A stretch of DNA of 64,000 bases from Vreelandella azerica (GTDB lineage: Bacteria > Pseudomonadota > Gammaproteobacteria > Pseudomonadales > Halomonadaceae): positions 682,001 to 746,000 of the forward strand of contig NZ_JABFHI010000001.1 of NCBI RefSeq assembly GCF_013112225.1, given 5' to 3'. How positions within the stretch are numbered: the stretch's first letter is position 1; each line of letters starts with the position of its first letter. Position numbers and translations under genes: made by a program. The notes under the pieces are model-generated. The model searched no databases. It saw nothing but the letters and a program-made list of their open reading frames with translations, and was not told the DNA's origin. Positions 8,871 through 21,163 of the stretch are shown here, in pieces.

Positions 8871-10373
8871 TTATTCTGCGTCTACGGCCATCACTTTCAT
8901 GGTGTTGGTACCGCCGTGGGCATTCATGTGATCACCGCGGGTCAGAATGACGTGTTTACCGGGGTGTGCCAAGCCATGGCTGACAAGCAGCTGCATCGCT
9001 GCTTGGTTGACGTCCTTGGCAACGATGTCTGAGGTATCAAAGGGCAGTGATACCACGCCGCGATAAAGCGCCATGCGCCGCTGGGCAATCGGGCTGTGGG
9101 CCAGGCCGACAATCGGCAGGCCTGAGCGGATGCGTGAGGCAATCAGCGGGGTGTAGCCTGTCGAGGTCATGCAGGCAATGGCATCCACGCCGGCCATGTG
9201 GTTGGCGGCATACATGGCGGAAAGGGCAATGGTTTCGTCGACCCGTTCAAAGCCTTCATGGATGCGGTGGCCGGACTCCTGGGCAATCCGCTCTCGCTCG
9301 GCGCCAAGACAGACCCGGTTCATGGCTTCCACGGTTTCAACCGGGTAGTCGCCCGCCGCCGTTTCGGCCGACAGCATGACGGCATCTGTGGCATCGAGGA
9401 CGGCATTAGCCACGTCAAACACTTCAGCGCGGGTAGGCAGTGGTGATTCAATCATCGATTCCATCATCTGGGTCGCTGTGATCACCGCGCGGTTAAGGGT
9501 TCTGGCGTGTTTGATGATGCGCTTCTGGGTGCCGATCAAGGCCTCATCGCCAATTTCCACGCCTAGATCACCGCGGGCCACCATAACCGCTTCAGAAGCG
9601 TTGATAATGCCATCCAGAGTTTCGTCGTCAGCAACGGCTTCAGCGCGTTCCAGTTTGGCGACCAGGCCAATCTCGCGGCCAGCGTCGCCCAGCAATTCCC
9701 GCGCTTCCAGCATATCCGCCGCTGAGCGCGGGAAGGAAACCGCCAGATAATCCACTCCGATCTCCACAGCAGTTTTCAGGTCGGCCTTGTCTTTTTCAGT
9801 CAGGGCCGGTGCTGATAGTCCGCCTCCCTGCTTATTGATGCCCTTGTTGTTGGAAAGCTTGCCGCCCACATGGACCTGAGTATGCACCTGCTGGCCCTGA
9901 ACGGCCGTCACATCAAGCACTACGCGGCCATCATCCAGCAAGAGGCGATCACCGACGCTGACATCCTCGGCCAGGGTCTTGTAATCACAGCCAACGCTTT
10001 CAAGGCTGCCGGCGTTTTCGTCCAGCGCCATATCCAGCACAAAGGGCTGGCCCTCCTTGAGGTGAATGGCGCCTTCGGCAAAGCGGGCAATGCGGATTTT
10101 CGGGCCTTGCAGGTCACCCAGAGCGGCTACGCTGCGGCCTAGCTGTTCAGCCAGGCGGCGTACTTCCGTCAACCGGCGGCGATGGTCGTCTGGCGCGCCG
10201 TGAGAGAAATTCAGCCTTACTACATCAACGCCTGCTTTAAGCATGGCTTCCAACACGCCTGGGCGATCGCTGGCAGGGCCAAGGGTCGCGACAATCTTGG
10301 TACGGCGTAATGCAAGCGGCGCCTGCGTGGGCGTGTGGGCAGAAGAAGGCATGGGTTGGGTGGCGGTACTCAT
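8871..10373 (-). CDS. pyk: Pyruvate kinase
   Basis: Pyruvate kinase, about 500 aa, transferring phosphate from PEP to ADP. Key motifs: TKIVATLGPAS near the N-terminus, RLNFSHG, GDLQGPKIRI, VMVARGDLGVEIG and the active-site TATQMMESM. The start at 10373 (MSTATQ) is preferred because TGAGGTC lies about 8 nt upstream; an ATG five codons earlier at 10388 lacks a ribosome binding site. It is divergent from gap and shares a promoter region holding a HexR-like palindrome. The C-terminal domain ends normally and no frameshift is seen. Confidence 0.95.
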   Translation of the reverse strand: MSTATQPMPSSAHTPTQAPLALRRTKIVATLGPASDRPGVLEAMLKAGVDVVRLNFSHGAPDDHRRRLTEVRRLAEQLGRSVAALGDLQGPKIRIARFAEGAIHLKEGQPFVLDMALDENAGSLESVGCDYKTLAEDVSVGDRLLLDDGRVVLDVTAVQGQQVHTQVHVGGKLSNNKGINKQGGGLSAPALTEKDKADLKTAVEIGVDYLAVSFPRSAADMLEARELLGDAGREIGLVAKLERAEAVADDETLDGIINASEAVMVARGDLGVEIGDEALIGTQKRIIKHARTLNRAVITATQMMESMIESPLPTRAEVFDVANAVLDATDAVMLSAETAAGDYPVETVEAMNRVCLGAERERIAQESGHRIHEGFERVDETIALSAMYAANHMAGVDAIACMTSTGYTPLIASRIRSGLPIVGLAHSPIAQRRMALYRGVVSLPFDTSDIVAKDVNQAAMQLLVSHGLAHPGKHVILTRGDHMNAHGGTNTMKVMAVDAE

Positions 10374-10447
10374 TGGGGTAGACCTCATATCAGTGTTGTT
10401 GTGAGAAGCGTTGTTGACGATCTAATAGTGGACTAAGATAGCCCTTG

Positions 10448-10462
10448 TGTAGTAATTTTACC
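10448..10462. promoter_or_regulatory. HexR-type palindrome between pyk and gap
   Basis: TGTAGTAATTTTACC lies in the divergent pyk/gap region. It keeps the TGTA...TTAC arms of the better copies at zwf and edd (TGTAGTAAAATTACA, TGTAGTTTTATTACA), with changes at positions 9, 10 and 15 against the zwf copy. HexR of Shewanella-type gammaproteobacteria is known to bind such sites before gap, pyk, zwf and edd. Assignment to HexR is inference; no hexR gene is in the window. Confidence 0.6.
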
Positions 10463-10589
10463 ACATTAAGGCCGTATATTTGCTCTTAAGAGCGTTTTTT
10501 AGGGCATATATGTAGGTTTAGGATGTATTTTATAGGTATGTTTAGCAATTTTTTGTTTTTTTACAACATCAATGACAAAAGGTGACCTC

Positions 10590-11594
10590 ATGACAATAAG
10601 AATTGCCATTAATGGTTTCGGCCGGATTGGCCGTAATGTGTTGCGCGCCGTGTATGAAAATGGTTACCGGGACCGTCTCGAAGTCGTGGCTATCAACGAC
10701 CTGGGCGACCCGTCAATGAATGCGCATCTGCTGCGCCACGATACGGTGCATGGCCATTTCGGGTTTTCCGTCGAGCATGACGAACAGAGCATGCAGGTAG
10801 ATGGCCAGCGTATAGCGATCCTGTCTGAACGTGATCCAGCCCAGCTGCCCTGGAAAGAAATGGGCGTCGATCTGGTAATGGAGTGTACGGGGCTATTCAC
10901 CAAGCGCGAAGCCGCCGCCAAGCATATTGAAGCGGGCGCCGAGCGGGTGTTGATTTCGGCACCTAGCCCGGATGCCGACGCCACCATCGTGTTTGGTGTT
11001 AACGAGCAGGTGCTGAAGCCTGAGCACAAGGTGGTCTCCAATGCTTCCTGTACCACCAACTGCCTGGCGCCGATCGCCAAGGCGCTCAATGACGCTGTAG
11101 GCATTGAAAATGGCCTGATGACCACGGTGCATGCCTACACCAACGATCAGAATCTATCAGATGTGTACCACGCTGACCCTTACCGGGCGCGCAGTGCTAC
11201 CCATTCCATGATTCCTACCAAAACCGGGGCAGCCGCTGCCGTAGGCCTGGTATTGCCAGAGTTGGCGGGCAAGTTTGATGGTCTGGCGGTGCGGGTACCG
11301 GTGATCAACGTTTCCCTGGTGGATCTGACTTTTAACGCCAGCCGCGATACCAGCAAGGAAGAGATCAACGCCATCGTTGAAAAAGCCGCAGAGGGATCCG
11401 CCGTGCTGGCGGTGAATGCCCAGCCGCTGGTGTCAATTGATTTCAACCACGATGCTCACTCATCCACCTTTGATGCCAATCACACCCGGGTTAACGGGCG
11501 CCTGGTAAAAATCATGGCCTGGTATGATAACGAGTGGGGCTTCTCCAACCGGATGATTGATACCGCCCTGGCCATGCAGGCTGTCAAAGGCTGA
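10590..11594 (+). CDS. gap: Type I glyceraldehyde-3-phosphate dehydrogenase
   Basis: A 334-aa NAD-dependent GAPDH. The Rossmann motif [10 protein letters not shown] is at residues 5-14, and the active site [10 protein letters not shown] carries the catalytic Cys followed by the conserved His in TVHAYTNDQ. The C-terminal [12 protein letters not shown] is intact. The start at 10590 is chosen because AAAGGTGA lies just before it; an upstream in-frame ATG at 10572 overlaps that ribosome site. Divergent from pyk with a HexR-like site between, so both are likely co-regulated by Entner-Doudoroff intermediates. A strong terminator follows. Confidence 0.96.
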   Translation: MTIRIAINGFGRIGRNVLRAVYENGYRDRLEVVAINDLGDPSMNAHLLRHDTVHGHFGFSVEHDEQSMQVDGQRIAILSERDPAQLPWKEMGVDLVMECTGLFTKREAAAKHIEAGAERVLISAPSPDADATIVFGVNEQVLKPEHKVVSNASCTTNCLAPIAKALNDAVGIENGLMTTVHAYTNDQNLSDVYHADPYRARSATHSMIPTKTGAAAAVGLVLPELAGKFDGLAVRVPVINVSLVDLTFNASRDTSKEEINAIVEKAAEGSAVLAVNAQPLVSIDFNHDAHSSTFDANHTRVNGRLVKIMAWYDNEWGFSNRMIDTALAMQAVKG

Positions 11595-11624
11595 CGCTCA
11601 GGTATCCTGTTGTCTTGAAAGCAG

Positions 11625-11660
11625 AAAAGCCCGCCGGGAGTTGACCCCGGCGGGCTTTTT
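11625..11660. terminator. Terminator between gap and the convergent LacI gene
   Basis: Stem GCCCGCCGGG (11629-11638) / CCCGGCGGGC (11646-11655), seven-base loop, T5 on the plus side and an AAAA run on the other, so it can act in both directions. Confidence 0.9.
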
Positions 11661-11669
11661 AGTGAGCTT

Positions 11670-12719
11670 TTATGGGCAGCTTTCGCCGATAATCAGCTCG
11701 GTGGTGAGTTCCTGAGGGGCCATTGGCAGCTTGCCAAGAATCATCTGGGCGGCGATGCGCCCCTTTTCGACACTATCCTGGCGCACGGTGGTGAGCCGTG
11801 GGGCGCGGTATTGGCCTTCGGCGATACCGTCAAAGCCGGTAATCTGCAGATCCTCCGGTACACGGATATTGCGCTGCTCGGCACAGGTCAGCACGGTCAA
11901 GGCAATGCGATCCGACATGCACAGCAGCAGGTCAGGGCGCTGATGCTCGGGCTGGTCAAGAATTTCCTCAACCACCGGCGCGCAGACCGCAAAGGTGTTT
12001 TCCTCGATATTCCACATCGGCACCTGTTCAGGCGTAAAGCCTTGAGCTTTGAGGGCTGTGTAAAAGCCATTGAGACGGGCGCGGCTGATGGTGCTGCTGT
12101 GAGGAAGGAAACGGTGCTCTGGAGTGATTCGCCCGTTGCAGGGCTGTTCTGTCAGGCGCAGGTTAATGATGGCGGGCCGCTTGGGTCGCTGGCGCAGGGC
12201 ATGTTCAGCAATATGCTGGCTGGCGGCGGTGTCGTCGATATGAATGGCTGGAGAGCCTTCGATATCAAAATCCACCGATACCAGCGGCCGCTGGGGTGGA
12301 AGCTCGCTGATTAGCTGATTATTGGGCATCAGACCGTAAACAATAAAGCCATCAGCAATATTGCCTGACCCTGGTGGCTGCGAGGCATGACCGCGCCCGG
12401 GCAACAGCAGCAGCGTGTGGCCGTGGGCGTCGAGTACTTCGGCAACACCAGACAGAAACTCACTGGCAACGGCGTCGTTAAGGCTGTAGGTCAGGCTTTC
12501 AGCCAGCACAACCGCGACGATGCGCGAACGCCCAGTGCGCAGGCTGCGCGCCTTGGCATCTGGGCCGCTATAGCCAAGCTGACGGGCCTTTTCAAGCACC
12601 CTGTTGCGCAAGGCAGGTGAGAGCTGATCCGGCCGGTTGAAGGCATTGGAAATAGTGGCGGTGGAGACGCCGAGTTCGCGCGCAAGATCCTTGAGTGTCA
12701 TTCGGCGTGGTGGAGTCAC
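11670..12719 (-). CDS. LacI-family transcriptional regulator
   Basis: A 349-aa LacI/GalR repressor. The N-terminal helix-turn-helix and hinge read MTLKDLARELGVSTATISNAFNRPD (about residues 7-31), followed by a periplasmic-binding-like effector domain. The start is GTG at 12719 with AAGGA five nt upstream; an ATG six codons later lacks a ribosome site. It lies next to the sugar ABC transporter/glucosidase genes and is the most likely owner of the CTTAA(A/T)CGATTAAG operators at 19.0-19.2 kb; that link is inference from proximity and family operator style. The effector sugar is not predictable. Confidence 0.88.
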   Translation of the reverse strand: MTPPRRMTLKDLARELGVSTATISNAFNRPDQLSPALRNRVLEKARQLGYSGPDAKARSLRTGRSRIVAVVLAESLTYSLNDAVASEFLSGVAEVLDAHGHTLLLLPGRGHASQPPGSGNIADGFIVYGLMPNNQLISELPPQRPLVSVDFDIEGSPAIHIDDTAASQHIAEHALRQRPKRPAIINLRLTEQPCNGRITPEHRFLPHSSTISRARLNGFYTALKAQGFTPEQVPMWNIEENTFAVCAPVVEEILDQPEHQRPDLLLCMSDRIALTVLTCAEQRNIRVPEDLQITGFDGIAEGQYRAPRLTTVRQDSVEKGRIAAQMILGKLPMAPQELTTELIIGESCP

Positions 12720-12939
12720 AATCTTCCTTAATAATTGATAGCGCCAGTATTGCCTGGTTACCCTGCATTATTGCATCTGATGAGATCGCTAGATGACCCC
12801 GTTCAAGTGGATGAGTTAACTATCCTGGCTCACTGGCTTGGTTAATTAAAACAGTCAAAGGATAACGGCCCAACCCAGCTATCGCCATCCCTACCAGTAT
12901 GCAAGTGCCGGGCTGGGCCTGTAAAACCGCCTGCCAGTG

Positions 12940-14046
12940 CTAGGCCGCAGCGCTTGCCTGGGTGGCTGGGAGTGCCTTGCCGTTTTGATCAAACACGTGT
13001 ACGTGAGTGGTGTCAGGGATCAAGGATACCGCTTGACCTTCCTTCCATTGGCTCGGGGCTTCGCTACGATGGACGATCAGGGTATCGCCTTCTTTCGGAT
13101 CAAGGTAAACGTAGACTTCATTACCCAGGTACTCCACATTGACGATATCAAAGCGATTATCGGCACTGGGCTCTGCCAGGCGCAGGTGCTCGGGGCGCAC
13201 GCCGATCGTTAATTCTGCGCCCTTGCTGAGGTGTTGAGCATCCTGAGGCAGAGCCATTTCACCAATGCCCGGGGCATTGATACGACAGCCCAGATGGTCG
13301 CTGCTGACCAGAGTGGCTGGCATGAAGTTCATGGTTGGAGAACCCATGAAACCAGCGACGAACCGGGTAGCCGGGCGCTGGTACAGCTCATGGGGTGAGC
13401 CTACCTGCTCGATATGCCCACCGTTAAGCACGACAATCTTGTCAGCCAGGGTCATAGCCTCAACCTGGTCGTGGGTTACGTAGATCATGGTGGACCCCAG
13501 ACGGTTATGCAGGCGGGCAATCTCGTTTCGCATCTGCACGCGCAGGGAGGCGTCAAGGTTGGAAAGCGGTTCATCAAACAGCAGGATGCGGGGCTCTCGG
13601 GCCATGGCGCGCCCCATGGCGACCCGCTGGCGCTGGCCACCCGAAAGAGCCTTGGGCTTGCGGTGCAAAAGTTCTTCGAGCTGAAGAATTCTGGCGGTGC
13701 TCATCACTCGCCCGTCGACGGTCTCGGCATTTTCCTTGGCGAGCTTGAGGCCAAAGGCCATGTTTTCGTAAACCGTCATATGCGGATAGAGAGCGTAGGA
13801 CTGAAAGACCATACCTACGCCACGCTCCCTGGGTGGCAGTTCGTTGACCACGTCGCCACCGATTTTCAGGTCGCCGTCGGTAATCGACTCCAGCCCGGCG
13901 ATCAGGCGTAGCAGGGTCGACTTGCCACAACCGGAAGGCCCGACAAAGACCACAAATTCTCCGTTACCAATAGTGAGGTCCACATCCTTGATGATGTGAT
14001 CGCGTCCAAATACCTTGTTGATTTTTTCAAGCGTAACACTGGCCAT
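12940..14046 (-). CDS. Sugar ABC transporter ATP-binding protein (MalK/UgpC/MsmX family)
   Basis: A 368-aa ATPase of a carbohydrate importer. Walker A GPSGCGKST, Q-loop FQSYALYPHMTV, signature LSGGQRQRVAMGRA and Walker B ILLFDEPLSNLD are all present, followed by the H-loop THD. The C-terminal 130 residues form the TOBE/regulatory domain typical of MalK-type subunits. The start at 14046 (MASVTLEKI) is supported by AAGGAG six nt upstream; seven codons upstream is another ATG without such support. Last gene of the binding protein-permease-permease-glucosidase-ATPase cluster. Energises uptake through the two permeases upstream. Confidence 0.93.
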   Translation of the reverse strand: MASVTLEKINKVFGRDHIIKDVDLTIGNGEFVVFVGPSGCGKSTLLRLIAGLESITDGDLKIGGDVVNELPPRERGVGMVFQSYALYPHMTVYENMAFGLKLAKENAETVDGRVMSTARILQLEELLHRKPKALSGGQRQRVAMGRAMAREPRILLFDEPLSNLDASLRVQMRNEIARLHNRLGSTMIYVTHDQVEAMTLADKIVVLNGGHIEQVGSPHELYQRPATRFVAGFMGSPTMNFMPATLVSSDHLGCRINAPGIGEMALPQDAQHLSKGAELTIGVRPEHLRLAEPSADNRFDIVNVEYLGNEVYVYLDPKEGDTLIVHRSEAPSQWKEGQAVSLIPDTTHVHVFDQNGKALPATQASAAA

Positions 14047-14149
14047 GGGTGACTCCTTCCAGGCCACCAGCGTTCTGACCGCTGGCGGCTTTTTATCAAT
14101 TGTTGTCGTAGATGGCTACCTTAACTGCGTTTGCCAGATATTGCCGACC

Positions 14150-15780
<1,631 letters not shown>

Positions 15781-15791
15781 TTAGGGGAAAA

Positions 15792-16634
15792 TCAGCCTTT
15801 GACCGCACCGGCGGTCAGGCCAGAGACAATACGGCGCTGGAAAATGATCACCAGTACCACCAGAGGAACGGTAACGACCACTGACGCCGCCATGATCGGC
15901 CCCCAGGGCAGCTCGTAGGCGCTACCACCCGACAGCAGGGCAATGGCGACAGGCACGGTACGCTGGGTATCGGTCAGGGTGAAGGTCAGGGCGAACAGGA
16001 ATTCATTCCACGCGGCGATAAAGGCCAGCAGGCCGGTGGTGGCCATGGCTGGCCACATCAGCGGCAGAAATACTTTGGTGATCGTGACCCACGGCGTGGC
16101 GCCATCCATGATGGCCGCTTCTTCCAGTTCCATGGGGAGCTCTTTCATAAAGGTGGTGAGCACCCACACGGTGAAGGGCAGGGTGAAAATGGTGTAGCTG
16201 AGAATCAGGCCCGCTGGATTGTTGTAGAGGTTCAGAGCACGAATCACCTCAAACAGCCCAGACAGAACGGCAACCTGAGGAAACATCGATACCCCAAGAA
16301 TGACCAGCATGATGGTAGAGCGCCCGCGAAAGCGCACGCGGCCCAGCGCATAGGAGGCGGTAATCCCTAACAAAAGGGCAATAAACACCACTGAGACCGC
16401 CACGATGATGGAGTTGAAAATGGCGCGTACAAAGCTCGACTGGCTGAAAATCTGGGCGTAATTATCCAGGTTCCAGTTGGACGGCCACAGCTCGACCATA
16501 AACAGGTCGCTAGAGGGTTTGATGGAGGTAATCACGGCGTAATAGAAGGGGAAAACGGCATACACCATGATCACGGCAATCAGCGCCCAGAAACCGACGC
16601 GTTTGGCAATTTTGGCTAGCTGACGCTGGTTCAT
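15792..16634 (-). CDS. Sugar ABC transporter permease, MalG type
   Basis: A 280-aa inner-membrane permease with six predicted TM segments. The cytoplasmic EAA loop reads EEAAIMDGATPWVTITKVFLP (about residues 181-201), where the ATPase docks. The N-terminus starts with a TM helix after QLAKIAKRVGFW, as in MalG/AglG. Its ATG overlaps the stop of the upstream permease (TGATG), showing translational coupling. Forms a heterodimeric channel with the MalF-type subunit. Confidence 0.92.
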   Translation of the reverse strand: MNQRQLAKIAKRVGFWALIAVIMVYAVFPFYYAVITSIKPSSDLFMVELWPSNWNLDNYAQIFSQSSFVRAIFNSIIVAVSVVFIALLLGITASYALGRVRFRGRSTIMLVILGVSMFPQVAVLSGLFEVIRALNLYNNPAGLILSYTIFTLPFTVWVLTTFMKELPMELEEAAIMDGATPWVTITKVFLPLMWPAMATTGLLAFIAAWNEFLFALTFTLTDTQRTVPVAIALLSGGSAYELPWGPIMAASVVVTVPLVVLVIIFQRRIVSGLTAGAVKG

Positions 16635-17611
16635 CAGTCACCTCCCAGTTGAATTTTGTTGCGCCCGACATACAGATAGGCAATCGTGGCCAGGGCAATG
16701 ATCAAAAACAGCAGGGTAGACGCAGCGCTGCCGTAACCGACATCCTGGAACTCAACCAGCTGTTGGCGGGCATAGACAGACATCGACATGGTGCTGGTCG
16801 AGTTGGAAGTCAGGACATAGATGACGTCGAACACACGCAAGGCATCCAGCAGGCGGAAGATGACCGCCACCATCAGCGCCGGGGTAATCAGCGGCAGGGT
16901 GACCTTGAAGAAGACGCGTACCGGATGAATGCCGTCGACTTCGGCGGCTTCGTAGCAGTCTTTGGGCAGCATCTGCAGGGCGGCAAGCACCAGCAAGGCC
17001 ACGAAGGGAATGGTTTTCCAGACATCGACCATGATCACCGCCCACATGGAGTAGGTGGCGCTGGCGGTCCAGGCGATCGGGTTTTCAATGATGCCAGCCA
17101 TCATCAGCAGGTGATTGATGATGCCGAACTGGTCGTTAAGCATCCAGGCCCACATCTGCGCAGAGACGATGGTCGGAATGGCCCAGGGAATCAGCACGGC
17201 AGCGCGAACTATCGTGCGGCCCTTGAACTCGGCGTTGAGAATCAGCGCCACAATGACCCCGAAGATCACTTCCAGGGAAACGGAAACGATTGAAAAATAC
17301 ACCGTATTCCAGACCGATTGCCACCAGACATGATCGGCAAGAACACCGAACCAGAGGCCATTCTCGTAGACCAGATAGTTTTCAAAACCAATTATATTCG
17401 CAGCATCCAGGTCCGAGAGTGACGCATCGGTCAGGCTGAGAAAGAACGTTCTGAATAACGGCCAGCCCGCGACCAGCGTCAGGGCAATCAGCATGGGCGC
17501 CAAAAACAGCCAGGCGGCTTTTACCCGCTGGCGGCGCACCTTGGTGCTGCGCCCCTGGCGTATGGGTAAACGCGCCCCTTGGGGCGCGCTGTCTTTAAGT
17601 GACGTTGACAT
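16634..17611 (-). CDS. Sugar ABC transporter permease, MalF type
   Basis: A 325-aa permease. After a basic N-terminus (RSTKVRRQRVKAAWLFLAP) there are six TM helices, with the EAA motif EAAEVDGIHPVRVFFKVTLP near residues 219-238. It lacks the large periplasmic P2 loop of E. coli MalF, so it resembles the AglF/ThuF-type alpha-glucoside and trehalose transporters. It starts 14 nt after the binding-protein gene and overlaps the next permease, as expected for a single operon. Confidence 0.92.
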   Translation of the reverse strand: MSTSLKDSAPQGARLPIRQGRSTKVRRQRVKAAWLFLAPMLIALTLVAGWPLFRTFFLSLTDASLSDLDAANIIGFENYLVYENGLWFGVLADHVWWQSVWNTVYFSIVSVSLEVIFGVIVALILNAEFKGRTIVRAAVLIPWAIPTIVSAQMWAWMLNDQFGIINHLLMMAGIIENPIAWTASATYSMWAVIMVDVWKTIPFVALLVLAALQMLPKDCYEAAEVDGIHPVRVFFKVTLPLITPALMVAVIFRLLDALRVFDVIYVLTSNSTSTMSMSVYARQQLVEFQDVGYGSAASTLLFLIIALATIAYLYVGRNKIQLGGD

Positions 17612-17625
17612 GAGAAACCTCGCGA

Positions 17626-18897
17626 TTACCAGTTACGACGCTTCAGGCGCATCAGGTCGCGTTCAAGCTTCTCTACCGCTTCGGCGCCCGTCATGTTGCC
17701 GGATAGAACATCGTGGGAGGCGCTGAAGAAGGCATTGCTCACTCGGCCATAGGCGTCACCGGTGGGTGCAGACGGGCGGGCTACCGCATTGGTGAAGGTG
17801 TCGTACAGAGTGCCGAAGAAGGGCACCGCTTCCAGTACTTCTTCATCCTGATAAAGCGCATCAATGGTGGGGTTGTAGGACGCTTCGATAGCGCGGCGCT
17901 TCTGTTCCTCAAGGCCGGTCAGATAAGCTACCAGATCAGCGGCCAGTTCCGGGTTTTCGCTGTAGCGGGAAACCGCCAGATTCCAGCCGCCCAAGCCTGC
18001 CGCGCTCTGGCCATCTTCGCCGCCAGCAGGTAGCTGGACAACGCCCACCTTGTCGCGCACATCGCTATCTTCGCTCTGGGCCAGTGACCAAGCGTAGGGC
18101 CAGTTACGCATAAAGACGGCATTGCCACCCTGGAATACACCCCGGGCTTCTTCTTCTGTGTAGTTGAGAACACCATTGGGGGAGATATCGCCAATCCAGG
18201 AGGCGGCCAGGTCCAGCGCTTTAGCAGCGTTTTCATTGTTGATGCTGATTTCACCGTCGGCCTCAACGATGTTACCGCCGCCGTGACTGGCGACCCATTC
18301 CAAGGCATTGACCGTCAGGCCTTCATAAGCGCGACCCTGGAAGACAAAGCCCTGCATGCGGTCATTGCCTTCTGCCTGTTCCGCTTCCTGGATGGTCTTG
18401 GCAGTCTCGGTCAGCTCTTGCCAGGTAGTCGGCGCTTCAAAGCCATGCTTTTCAAGCAGATCTTTGCGGTAGTAGAGCACGCCCGCATCGGTAAACCACG
18501 GCATAGCCACCAGTCGACCGTCGATGGTGTTATTGGTGACGATGGTCTCGAAATGGCCGTCGGCGACATCTTCGCCCAACGCTTCATTGAGATCGAGCAG
18601 ATGGTTGGCGAGCAGGCCTGGCCAGACGACGTCGATCTGCATGACGTCAATATCGCTGGAGTTGGCTGACAGGATCTGCTGATACAAGGATAAACGTTCG
18701 GTTGAAGAATTCGGCGTTGAAACAATATCAACTTCGTGGCCGGTCTTGTCTTCCCATGCGGCAACGCCTTCCTGGCACAGTGTCAGCTCAGCACCGACGG
18801 CACCACAGGAGATGGTCAGGTCGGCTGCCTGTGCCTGGCTAACAGCACCGGTGGCACTGGCAAGTGCAATCGCGGTGGAGATCAGGGTCTTTTTCAT
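17626..18897 (-). CDS. Extracellular sugar-binding protein (solute-binding family 1)
   Basis: A 423-aa periplasmic binding protein. The signal peptide MKKTLISTAIALASATGAVS ends at a likely AQA|AD cleavage site around residue 24. The mature part has the family-1 layout, with IDVMQIDVVWPGLLANHLLDL and the sugar-contact stretch MPWFTDAGVLYYRKDLLEKHG. It best fits AglE/ThuE-type alpha-glucoside or trehalose/maltose binders, but the exact ligand is not determined by sequence reading. First gene of the cluster, divergent from the porin, and preceded by two strong operator-like palindromes. Confidence 0.9.
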   Translation of the reverse strand: MKKTLISTAIALASATGAVSQAQAADLTISCGAVGAELTLCQEGVAAWEDKTGHEVDIVSTPNSSTERLSLYQQILSANSSDIDVMQIDVVWPGLLANHLLDLNEALGEDVADGHFETIVTNNTIDGRLVAMPWFTDAGVLYYRKDLLEKHGFEAPTTWQELTETAKTIQEAEQAEGNDRMQGFVFQGRAYEGLTVNALEWVASHGGGNIVEADGEISINNENAAKALDLAASWIGDISPNGVLNYTEEEARGVFQGGNAVFMRNWPYAWSLAQSEDSDVRDKVGVVQLPAGGEDGQSAAGLGGWNLAVSRYSENPELAADLVAYLTGLEEQKRRAIEASYNPTIDALYQDEEVLEAVPFFGTLYDTFTNAVARPSAPTGDAYGRVSNAFFSASHDVLSGNMTGAEAVEKLERDLMRLKRRNW

Positions 18898-19000
18898 TGG
18901 TGCATTCCTCTCTGATTGTTGTTGTCGACGCTTATGGGACGGGACGCGGTGGCATGCTCATTCAAGCGCGATAAACGTAATTAACTTCAATATTGCAGCG

Positions 19001-19020
19001 TATCTTAAACGATTAAGATA
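19001..19020. promoter_or_regulatory. LacI-type operator candidate 1
   Basis: Arms TATCTTAA and TTAAGATA flank the centre ACGA, with core CTTAAACGATTAAG (19004-19017). It lies 104 bp before the binding-protein start. The central CG and dyad symmetry are typical of LacI-family operators. Confidence 0.6.
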
Positions 19021-19158
19021 CGGTATCGACAAGTTAGCTGTTTCAGGCAGGTAAATTCAACATAGACTTTTGTATTACGTGTTGCGTTCATATGACATTT
19101 TAGCGATTCATTATTAGACATTGGTCGATATTTTGCATTTGTGGGTTGGTTTCAAGGG

Positions 19159-19174
19159 ACTTAATCGATTAAGT
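19159..19174. promoter_or_regulatory. LacI-type operator candidate 2
   Basis: ACTTAATCGATTAAGT is a perfect 16-bp palindrome in the same divergent region. Its core CTTAATCGATTAAG differs by one base from candidate 1, and the centres lie 156 bp apart, about 15 helical turns, compatible with looping. It would control the porin and, jointly, the ABC operon. Confidence 0.6.
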
Positions 19175-19192
19175 TTTTGCGGCGGGGCATAG

Positions 19193-20863
<1,671 letters not shown>

Positions 20864-20925
20864 TCGCTGTTTCCACTCTTGAGATTCCTTGCTGGTAGAT
20901 AGATCAAGAACTGTTTCGCTGATGG

Positions 20926-20952
20926 TTTGCCCGCGTCCACGCGGGCTTTTTT
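20926..20952 (+). terminator. Rho-independent terminator after the porin gene
   Basis: Stem GCCCGCG (20929-20935) / CGCGGGC (20940-20946), a four-base loop and T6. Confidence 0.9.
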
Positions 20953-21040
20953 GTATGCGCTATTATTCAGGCCTGGAGGCAACTGCCTTTGGGGGGCAGA
21001 ATTGATGTAGCGTGATAGTCATCGCCAGGAGTGATTTAAA

Positions 21041-21055
21041 TGTAGTAAAATTACA
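21041..21055. promoter_or_regulatory. HexR-type operator upstream of zwf
   Basis: TGTAGTAAAATTACA, with arms TGTA.T and A.TTACA, lies 109 bp before the zwf start. It matches the gammaproteobacterial HexR consensus type (TGTAATTAAATTACA-like), and HexR is known to regulate zwf-pgl-eda. Confidence 0.75.
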
Positions 21056-21163
21056 TAGTAAATTGCTTTTTATGGCATATGTTGGGTATATTTTTACTAA
21101 TCCAACTAAAATAAAGCCAGTTTGGACGATTGTTGCCAAACCGACCCCAACCAAGGAGCGATC

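Noticed and set aside
12856..12920. Imperfect hairpin GGCCCAACCCAGC...GCCGGGCTGGGCC between the ATPase and LacI genes
   Set aside because: Two mismatches, a loop of about 36 nt and no T tract on either strand; not enough to call a terminator.
16649..17293. A 214-codon plus-strand open frame inside the MalF-type permease gene
   Set aside because: It is antisense to a well-supported permease with an EAA motif, is His/Gln-rich as expected from reversed codons, and has no domain or ribosome binding site.
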